NCBI GenBank assembly: GCA_019247495.1
Contig: JAFAOU010000144.1
Coordinates: 1-50,398 of the forward strand
Length of the DNA stretch: 50,398 bases
Reading direction: 5' to 3'
Source: Acidobacteriota bacterium
GTDB taxonomy: Bacteria > Acidobacteriota > Thermoanaerobaculia > Gp7-AA8
In this document: positions 17,465 through 24,154 of the stretch, piece by piece
Layout of the letters: each line of letters starts with the position of its first letter
Numbering within the stretch: position 1 is the stretch's first letter
Translations under genes and position numbers: made by a program
Notes under the pieces: generated by a model
Told to the model about the DNA's origin: nothing
Seen by the model: the letters and a program-made list of their open reading frames with translations, nothing else
Database searches by the model: none

Positions 17465-19939
17465 TTAGAAGGTCTTGAGGAATGCGATGAGCGCCTTCTT
17501 ATCAGAGTCCGAGAGGCCAGGCTCTCCTTCAGAGGCCGGCAGATAGTCGGTCCCGAAGTAGTGGCCTTTGTTGATCACGAAATCCTTGCACTTGGAAACG
17601 CCGAGGAGATCGGGCACGAGCGGAGCGAATACCTTGCGTGCCTCGTCGTCGCTCGCGCCTGCCGGCAACTCAGCCAGCTTGTGTTTAATGTTCAGCAGGA
17701 GACGAACAACGCTGGTCTCCTGCGACAGATCGATGTTTGTCAACAGATTGACCGGCGTGCCCTCGGGAATGGGGCCAATCTTGATGCCGTCGGCGTCGGC
17801 GAGCGGTTTCAGTAACAGCGGTATGTAGCCTTTGGCCACGATCACATAACTGCGCTGCGTGGTCTTGTCGATCCAACCCGGGAGAGATTTTCCTGACTTC
17901 GTCGCGAACGTGCCGTTGCCTTTGCGCGTTTCCGGCCAGAGCATCTGCTTGATGCCGTCGTCGAATGACGACATGCGGTCTTTCACCGAGCCGCTCTCCT
18001 GGAACTCACCGACACTGTTGTTCTGCAGGAATGGCGCGGTCGACCAGAGGCTGATCAGCGAGGCCGGCCGCGTGAATCCGCGCCCGCCACCCGGCATCTC
18101 GTACCACGACGGCGCACCGGTAAACGGATCGTGCACCATGACCTTGCCGACCGAGGGGAGGTTCTTGTACGACTCGGACGAGAAGTTGTCCCATATATTG
18201 TCGCGAATGGCGTTCGTGGCCAGCGGACTGCAGGCATTCGTCTCCATCAGCGTGACCGGTACGCGGACTTCATTGGACAGGTAGTTATTGTCCAGGAAAT
18301 CGGGAGCATTCACGATCTGCTTCATCGCCGTCTTGAATTCGGCGGTCTTCGTATAGGCCCAGTAATCATCCCAGCACTTCAAATAGTTTGGTCCGATGCA
18401 GCCGGCCTTGAAGTACGTGTTAAAGACGTTCTCCGGCAGCTTGCTGGAATGGCAGCGCGCGCAACGCTCGGCGAAGACTTGTTTTCCTTGCGGGACGAGA
18501 TCGTCCTCCATGTAGGCTGTTCCGCCCGGCGCGACTTTCAGGTAGTCAGGCTTGGCGGTGGCGAGGAAGAAAAGCGCTGTGTTGGGCGTCTGTGCGACAT
18601 TCGCTCGCCAGTACGACGAATTCTTCTCGGCGTCGGCGATCTTGATCGGGCTGACGTGCGCGCCGCCGATCATCGGGATGAAGTGCAGCAGCCACTCTTC
18701 GCTGAACAGGCCGATGTTGAGGTAGACGCGATTGAGAGCGCCGAGAGCGCCGACCGAGTCGGAGCCATCCTTGAGCACGTGCGTTGTGAACGCCACTTTC
18801 GTGGCCGGATCGTAGACCTTCGTCAGCGGTGTACCTGCCGGGACGTAATCATTGAACTGGTGGTTGTCTGCGCTGCCGCCGGCGAGTTGCTCGGCGCCCC
18901 ACTTCCGGCCGATCTCGAGACGTGCGCCGAGGTTGTAGATCGCGTTCATCGTGCGCGGGTTGTTGATCTCGTCAGACGAGACCAGCGACGTATCGAGCGC
19001 GCCGGGACGCGACGTGTGGAAGAGCTGCCAGATGAAGCTGCCCTGATCCTGGTCGAACATGAAGATGCGCTCGATCCAGAAGTACTGCGCGCCCGGATTG
19101 CTGTTGAGATTCGCCCAAGTCGGGTTCTCGGGATCGGCCGGCGGATTGGAGGGATTCGGGCCGACGTGGCAGAAGCCGCACGACATGCCGACGCGGAACG
19201 GCTTCACCAGGTTCGCATCGTTGTAATAGGACTTGTCGGTGTAGTAGCGCACCGGATCCCATCTCTTCTGGGCGGCTTCGTCGAAGTTCGGATTCGGGAA
19301 GAGGCGGAGACCGACGACGCCCGTCGCATATCCATAGTACGAACCGGCCGGGATGTTCTTTCCGCGGGCGCCGTACTTGACGCCGGGGTACTTCGTTTCG
19401 TTCTCGAACGGATCGGGACCGCAGCCCGGACCCTCCACGCGCTCGTCGAGCCAGAGACCGTAACGGTCTGCGCGCGGGCCGGTCGCCTGGCGGAAGCATG
19501 GCTCGTTGACGAGGCCGAGGTAACTCCAGCGATTGCTCCGCTTGTTTGTCAATGAGGGGTGGCTGGAGATCGTCTTCAGCAGATCGAGATTGCCGAGACT
19601 CTTGACAGAGAGCACGTCCCAGATGCGGTCGTTGCCCGCCGTCCAGACCACCCAGTTGTTCCGGCCGATGGCCACGCGTTTCACGGCCTCGGCGGCCGAG
19701 ATGCCCGGCAGATACGGATCGAGCGAGGCCCGGATCCCCTCGGGATTCTTGGTGAGGCCGTAGTCCATGTCGGCGTAATAGTCTTCATCGGCGCCGCGCA
19801 GGCTGTCGGCGTCCCTGCCGGCCAGCATGGCTTCGTCCTTGACGTGTCCCGACTTCAGCTCGTTGACGCGGCTGCAGGCGACGAGACCCCCGATGACAAG
19901 GATGACCAGAATCAGAATAGAGAGGGCGAGTTTTCGCAT
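17465..19939 (-). CDS. RoxA-like di-heme c-type oxygenase lipoprotein 2
   Basis: An 824-residue paralogue of the gene at 11359. The signal LILVILVIGGLVACS has a lipobox (LVAC). Haem motifs are CGFCH (about 254) and CARCH (about 493), again 239 residues apart. Shared blocks include NNWVVWTAGNDRIWD, YYNDANLVKPFRVGMSCGFC, PTWANLNSNPGAQYFW, NNPRTMNAIYNLGARLEIGR, LGALNRVYLNIGLF, TNAIRDNIWDNFSSESYK and RGFTRPASLISLWSTAPFL. Both paralogues end in LKTF. As in RoxA, the N-terminal haem would bind O2 and the second relay electrons. By eye the pair share well under half their residues overall. It heads an operon with the GMC gene and is divergent from the cytochrome/Mo-hydroxylase operon across a 429-bp gap. 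The substrate is unproven. Confidence 0.8.
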   Translation of the reverse strand: MRKLALSILILVILVIGGLVACSRVNELKSGHVKDEAMLAGRDADSLRGADEDYYADMDYGLTKNPEGIRASLDPYLPGISAAEAVKRVAIGRNNWVVWTAGNDRIWDVLSVKSLGNLDLLKTISSHPSLTNKRSNRWSYLGLVNEPCFRQATGPRADRYGLWLDERVEGPGCGPDPFENETKYPGVKYGARGKNIPAGSYYGYATGVVGLRLFPNPNFDEAAQKRWDPVRYYTDKSYYNDANLVKPFRVGMSCGFCHVGPNPSNPPADPENPTWANLNSNPGAQYFWIERIFMFDQDQGSFIWQLFHTSRPGALDTSLVSSDEINNPRTMNAIYNLGARLEIGRKWGAEQLAGGSADNHQFNDYVPAGTPLTKVYDPATKVAFTTHVLKDGSDSVGALGALNRVYLNIGLFSEEWLLHFIPMIGGAHVSPIKIADAEKNSSYWRANVAQTPNTALFFLATAKPDYLKVAPGGTAYMEDDLVPQGKQVFAERCARCHSSKLPENVFNTYFKAGCIGPNYLKCWDDYWAYTKTAEFKTAMKQIVNAPDFLDNNYLSNEVRVPVTLMETNACSPLATNAIRDNIWDNFSSESYKNLPSVGKVMVHDPFTGAPSWYEMPGGGRGFTRPASLISLWSTAPFLQNNSVGEFQESGSVKDRMSSFDDGIKQMLWPETRKGNGTFATKSGKSLPGWIDKTTQRSYVIVAKGYIPLLLKPLADADGIKIGPIPEGTPVNLLTNIDLSQETSVVRLLLNIKHKLAELPAGASDDEARKVFAPLVPDLLGVSKCKDFVINKGHYFGTDYLPASEGEPGLSDSDKKALIAFLKTF

Positions 19940-20064
19940 GGACGATGCCTCCTAGCTCAGTAGTGACGTTGGAGCCGCAAACGTTTCTGCGCTCCAACCG
20001 GCACTGGTCGGTGATCGAACGATTGGAAGTAGCCCCAAAGCTGAAATGGATGTTTGGTTACTTA

Positions 20065-20096
20065 AGGAGAGCCGCTGGAAGGACTTTTCCCTACCC
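20065..20096 (-). promoter_or_regulatory. Shared promoter-like box, site 2 (before roxA-like 2)
   Basis: On the minus strand, GGGTAGGGAAA (20096 down to 20086), 16 bases, CTCCT (20069 down to 20065). It is 125 bases before the roxA-like 2 start codon. It faces away from site 3. Confidence 0.6.
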
Positions 20097-20161
20097 TTAA
20101 TTTTCCATTAGTTATTTAATGCGGCTGGGCCGCCGCTGCGGCGTGATTTCGCAAAAAAAAA

Positions 20162-20193
20162 GGGTAGGGAAATCCTTTCCTAATGGCACTCCT
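20162..20193 (+). promoter_or_regulatory. Shared promoter-like box, site 3 (before the cytochrome/Mo-hydroxylase operon)
   Basis: GGGTAGGGAAA (20162-20172), 16 bases, CTCCT (20189-20193); 175 bases before the pentaheme cytochrome ATG. With site 1 it shares the longer form GGGTAGGGAAATC. Confidence 0.6.
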
Positions 20194-20368
20194 GTAACGA
20201 ACGCCCATCCATCGTCACTACCTGCTACGGGAATCGTTGCACCGACCAGAATCATGATAGAATTCATGACTCAATCACCGAAAGTCTTTAAGTCGAATCG
20301 GAATAACGGCTCTACCGCGAGCCGCGAAGTCTGATCGCGCCACTGGCCGCAGAGGAGGGGTAGCCTTT

Positions 20369-22141
20369 ATGCGTAAAGCCGGATTCGTAGCCGTCGTCGT
20401 CCTTCTTCTGGCGAGTTTGACGCCGGCCTTCGGGCAGATCATCCCGAAACTGCCGGACGACCCGAACGCGCGGACGGCCTATGCCGACAACCTCTATCCG
20501 TCGGCGAGGGTCTGCGGGGAGTGTCACCCCCAGCAGTTCGCCGAGTGGAGCATGTCGTCGCACGCCTACGCCGCCGTCTCCCCGATGTTCAATAAGTTCG
20601 AACAGAGGATCAACGATCTGGCGCGTGGCACGATCAACTCCTTCTGCGTCCGCTGTCACGCCACGGTCGGCACGGCACTGGGCGAGCGGCGCGACACCGC
20701 GTGGTGGGACCGCGCAGGCTCCGCGCAGGAAGGGATCACCTGCGTCACCTGCCACCGCGTGGGCGAGGCCTACAGCAAGAGCAACGGCGCGCGCAGGATC
20801 ACGCCGGGCCCGATCTCCGAGCCGGTGTTCGGCCCGTTCGACACGACCGGTGTCCTCAAAGCCATCAGCAACGCACAGCTCTACAAGATCCTGGTGAGCG
20901 GCGACCAGCCCGACAGGCCCGGCTACCTCCGCATCCACCAGCAGGCCATCAAGTCCACCGTGATCCAGGAGTCGGAGCTCTGCGTCACTTGTCACCAGGT
21001 GCAGGTCCACGCCGGCATCAAGCTGGAAACCGTATGGGAGGAGTACCGAGCGTCCCCGGCATTCAAGGAGGGGACGACCTGCCAGGAATGCCACATGAGC
21101 CCCACCCCGGGGCAGAAGGTCGCGTTAATTCACGGCCCCGCCGCCGTCGTAAACGGAATGACGGTCAACGACGACCGGCCGATCTCCAACCACCTTTTCG
21201 TCGGCCCAGGCTACCCGATCAGCCACCCGGGTCTCTTCCCGATCCCCCTGGTCAAGTCTCGCTTCACTCCGCAGCAGTGGCTGAAGTTCGACTACCGCGC
21301 CAAGTGGGGGAGCGACGAGTTCGAGGCGAACACCGGCGCTGTTTCCTTCCCGCCCGAGTGGCAGAACGCTGCCGACCGCAAGGAGGCATGGGGCGTCGTC
21401 GTCGCCAATCTGGCCAGATGGGAGGAGCGCAGGCAGCTGCGCATCAAGCTGCTGGAGAAGGGCTCGAAGCTCGATGGCCCGTACTTCACCAGTCCGCTCA
21501 AAACCGGCCAGGATCTCTCATTCGATTACAAGCTGACCAATCTCAATAAAGGTCACAACCTGCCTTCGGGTTCTCTTGGAGCGCAGCCGGAGTTGTGGCT
21601 CAATGTGGCCCTCATTGACCCCGACGGCAAGAGAATTTGGGAGTCGGGCTATGTCGACAGCCGAGGGGATTTCGCCGACCTGCAGTCGCGCGACGTCCGC
21701 GAGCGCAAGATCTCCAACGTCGACCCGTTCAAAGGCCAGCCGTTGCCCTTCGACGCCCAGCTCTTCAGCATGGGGGCCAAGTTCATCACCACGAACGTGA
21801 AGGGAACCGACCGGGAGATGTATCTGCCGATCACTCTCGACGTGGACCAGCTCCCGTTCATCCGCCCCGGCGGCACCCCCTCCTCGATCAACAACCATCC
21901 GCCCAACGTGCGCATGGAGAAACACAGCATCCCGCCGCTGGCCACCCGCACGGCGCACTACAAGGTTCCGGCGTCGAAGCTGACCAAGCCAGGGAAGTAC
22001 CGATTGGCCATACGCATTCGCGGCCGGACGGAGCCGATGTACTTCATGGATTTCGTCTTCGCTACGACGGACATGGAGCGGAACGAGAACGAGTGGGTCG
22101 CCGATACCCATCAATACGCTGTCGAATTCGAGATGCACTGA
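20369..22141 (+). CDS. Pentaheme c-type cytochrome (c554-like)
   Basis: A 590-residue protein with a signal peptide (VAVVVLLLASLTPAFGQ) and a ribosome binding site (GAGGAGGGG). Five CxxCH motifs: CGECH (49), CVRCH (93), CVTCH (125), CVTCH (205) and CQECH (238). The first 250 residues resemble the cytochrome c554/multihaem nitrite-reductase-like carriers; the second half (about 340-590) has no haem and looks beta-rich (FDYKLTNLNKGHNLPSGSLG, a motif that in related proteins follows the haem domain). It is expected in the periplasm or on the outer membrane as an electron carrier. It leads the operon cytochrome, barrel, Mo-hydroxylase subunits, catalase-like, xdhC, so it is the natural acceptor for the Mo-hydroxylase. 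Enzyme activity of its own is not excluded. Confidence 0.85.
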   Translation: MRKAGFVAVVVLLLASLTPAFGQIIPKLPDDPNARTAYADNLYPSARVCGECHPQQFAEWSMSSHAYAAVSPMFNKFEQRINDLARGTINSFCVRCHATVGTALGERRDTAWWDRAGSAQEGITCVTCHRVGEAYSKSNGARRITPGPISEPVFGPFDTTGVLKAISNAQLYKILVSGDQPDRPGYLRIHQQAIKSTVIQESELCVTCHQVQVHAGIKLETVWEEYRASPAFKEGTTCQECHMSPTPGQKVALIHGPAAVVNGMTVNDDRPISNHLFVGPGYPISHPGLFPIPLVKSRFTPQQWLKFDYRAKWGSDEFEANTGAVSFPPEWQNAADRKEAWGVVVANLARWEERRQLRIKLLEKGSKLDGPYFTSPLKTGQDLSFDYKLTNLNKGHNLPSGSLGAQPELWLNVALIDPDGKRIWESGYVDSRGDFADLQSRDVRERKISNVDPFKGQPLPFDAQLFSMGAKFITTNVKGTDREMYLPITLDVDQLPFIRPGGTPSSINNHPPNVRMEKHSIPPLATRTAHYKVPASKLTKPGKYRLAIRIRGRTEPMYFMDFVFATTDMERNENEWVADTHQYAVEFEMH

Positions 22142-22154
22142 GGAGAGGGCGAAC

Positions 22155-23678
22155 ATGAACCGAAAATCGTCCACCGCGAACCCTTTCCTCGTCGGACTGC
22201 TTCTGCTGTCCGCGGCCGTCCCGTCCGCGTTCGCGCAGGAGCCTCCCGACTCCCAGAAACACGACATGGACAAACAGGCGACGCTCCTCCCCGATCCGCC
22301 GTCGAAAGAGTTGTTCATTCCCGACCCTGAGTACCCGCCGGGCTACGACGCCCAAGCCAACCTCGACGTCTACGGCACGAAGCACATGAACCCGAATCCG
22401 ACCATGATTCCGGCGATTGCGTGGGGCGTTCGCATGTACGACCACGGCGCCTACACGCCGCGCCCCACCTGGCTCTTTGGCGCGAAGGATCCGGTCCAAT
22501 CCGGCTTCATGGCCTATGGCGATCTTCGCGTCGCCGCCGATTCCTACGACAGCGGCACGGGCGGTAAGAAACAGTCCACCGTTGCCGCTCGCCTCAACCT
22601 CGACATGGACCTCGCCCTCACCGCCACCGAGCGTATCCATGCATTCACGCGGCCGCTCGACAAGGGCGGTCAGTTCACGCGGTACGACGTCAGCGGTGCC
22701 GTCAAAGACAAATTCACCCGCAAGTTCGACTTCGACCTCGACACCCTTTTCTTCGAAGGCGACCTCGGACAGATCACCGGCGGCTTGCAGAACCATGCGG
22801 CCCGATTCGATCTGCCAATCGCTTTCGGCAGGATGCCGTTCGTCACGCAGAACGGCGTCTGGATCGAGGATGCTTTCGACGGCGCGGCTTTCAGCTTCAC
22901 GGCCAAGAACATCCCATCGCTCGACGTCAGCAATACCGACCTCACCTTCTTCGCCGGCTGGGCCCAGCTGACCACCGATGCTGCGCCCAATTCGTCGAGG
23001 AACGGCGTCTTCGGCCTGGCCGGGTTCGCCGACGCGCACAAGGGCTACCTCGAGTACGGCTACGGCTACGTCAAGGCCGACGACGACAATCTGAGCTACC
23101 ACAACGTGACCGCCGCGTTCAGCAGACGGTACTACGGCCGGATCTCGAACAGCGTTCGTGTGATCGGCAACTTCGGCCAGAAGGGCGATCCCGGCAAAGC
23201 AAAAACGGCCGACGGAGCCCTGTTCCTGTTCGAGAGCTCGCTCACGCCGAAGTATCTGAAGCTGGCCCAGGCCAATCAGTCGAATTTCGTCCCGTATCTC
23301 AATCTCTTCGCCGGCTTCAACTCACCGCAGTCGCTCGCCCGCGGCGCCGATTCCGGCGGCGTGCTGCGGAACACCGGCATCACCTTCGAGTCCGACGGCA
23401 TGACCGCCTATCCGACGCTCGACGCCAAGGCGCACAAGTCTTACGGCGGCGCGTTGGGGCTGGAGTACCTGTTCGATCTCGCTCATCAGATCGTGATCGA
23501 AGGGTCGGCTGTGCAGCGCATGAGCGGAAACACGGCGGGCGATCAGTACGGGATCGGCATCCGCTATCAGCAGCCGATCAGCCCCGACCTGATCATCCGC
23601 TTCGACGCCATGAAGGGCTGGCTGCAGGGGCAGAAAGACGTTTACGGAGTACGCGCAGAAATCCGTCTCAAATTCTGA
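22155..23678 (+). CDS. Outer-membrane beta-barrel protein of unknown substrate
   Basis: A 507-residue protein with a signal peptide (FLVGLLLLSAAVPSAFA) and a GAGGAGAGG ribosome binding site. The mature part has many alternating amphipathic strands rich in Tyr, Phe and Gly (GFMAYGDLRVAADSY, TVAARLNLDMDLALTA, KGYLEYGYGYVKADDD, QYGIGIRYQQPI) and ends in VRAEIRLKF. The final Phe is the usual signal for barrel insertion. It starts 13 bases after the cytochrome gene. It could import substrate, or house the cytochrome as in porin-cytochrome conduits. Barrel nature is fairly firm; the family is not recognised. Confidence 0.7.
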   Translation: MNRKSSTANPFLVGLLLLSAAVPSAFAQEPPDSQKHDMDKQATLLPDPPSKELFIPDPEYPPGYDAQANLDVYGTKHMNPNPTMIPAIAWGVRMYDHGAYTPRPTWLFGAKDPVQSGFMAYGDLRVAADSYDSGTGGKKQSTVAARLNLDMDLALTATERIHAFTRPLDKGGQFTRYDVSGAVKDKFTRKFDFDLDTLFFEGDLGQITGGLQNHAARFDLPIAFGRMPFVTQNGVWIEDAFDGAAFSFTAKNIPSLDVSNTDLTFFAGWAQLTTDAAPNSSRNGVFGLAGFADAHKGYLEYGYGYVKADDDNLSYHNVTAAFSRRYYGRISNSVRVIGNFGQKGDPGKAKTADGALFLFESSLTPKYLKLAQANQSNFVPYLNLFAGFNSPQSLARGADSGGVLRNTGITFESDGMTAYPTLDAKAHKSYGGALGLEYLFDLAHQIVIEGSAVQRMSGNTAGDQYGIGIRYQQPISPDLIIRFDAMKGWLQGQKDVYGVRAEIRLKF

Positions 23679-23689
23679 GGAGGTTCTCG

Positions 23690-24154
23690 ATGTCTGTGTT
23701 TCAGCTCAATGTCAACGGCAAGGTGCACTCGGTCGACATCGACGGCAATATGCCTCTGCTATGGGCCATCCGCGACGTCCTTGGACTAAAGGGAACGAAG
23801 TTCGGCTGCGGTGTCGCGCAGTGCGGCGCCTGCACCGTGCATCTCGACGGTAAGGCCGCACGCTCGTGCATCACGGACGTGGGAGTCGCCGCGCTCTCGA
23901 AGATCAAAACCATTGAGGGGTTGTCGTACGACGGAAGCCACCCGTGCCAGAAGATGTGGGTCGAGCTCGGCGTGCCTCAGTGCGGTTTCTGCCAGCCGGG
24001 CCAGATCATGACCGCCGCGGCGCTTCTCGACGAGCACCCGCATCCCGATGACGCAACGATCGACGCCTACATGAGTGGCAACATCTGCCGCTGCGGCACC
24101 TATCCGCGGATCAAGGACGCAATTCGCAGACTGGGAGGGAGCGCGACATCATGA
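23690..24154 (+). CDS. Mo-hydroxylase small [2Fe-2S] subunit (IorA/OxiA-like)
   Basis: A 154-residue protein of the xanthine dehydrogenase small-subunit type. The plant-ferredoxin cluster ligands are Cys40, 45, 48 and 60 (FGCGVAQCGACTVHLDG). The second, all-helical cluster is held by Cys98, 101, 133 and 135 (PQCGFCQPGQ; GNICRCGTY). It passes electrons from the molybdenum site to an outside acceptor. No FAD subunit gene is present, so the acceptor is likely a cytochrome, as in isoquinoline 1-oxidoreductase-type enzymes. The stop overlaps the next ATG (ATGA). No export signal; it should be carried out with the Tat-exported partner. Confidence 0.93.
   Translation: MSVFQLNVNGKVHSVDIDGNMPLLWAIRDVLGLKGTKFGCGVAQCGACTVHLDGKAARSCITDVGVAALSKIKTIEGLSYDGSHPCQKMWVELGVPQCGFCQPGQIMTAAALLDEHPHPDDATIDAYMSGNICRCGTYPRIKDAIRRLGGSATS

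Larger units (their letters stand above)
19940..20368. other. 429-bp divergent intergenic region with two facing promoter-like boxes
   Basis: No gene is seen. The region is markedly AT-richer than its flanks around 20040-20300. It holds one GGGTAGGG box on each strand (sites 2 and 3), about 66 bp apart and pointing away from each other. Between them is a GC-rich partial palindrome (GGCTGGGCCGCCGCTGCGGC, 20123-20142) and an A-run before site 3. Leaders of about 125 and 175 bases would result if transcription started just after CTCCT. Confidence 0.7.

Noticed and set aside
17455..17520. RoxA-like 2 and GMC as one protein by programmed frameshift
   Set aside because: RoxA-like 2 ends in LKTF exactly as its paralogue does, so its stop is at the natural end; no slippery sequence fits. 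Kept only as an alternative in the start-codon finding.
20162..20193. Sigma-54 promoter (TGGCAC...) at site 3
   Set aside because: TGGCAC occurs at 20184-20189, but no TTGC follows at the required spacing and sites 1 and 2 lack TGGCAC.
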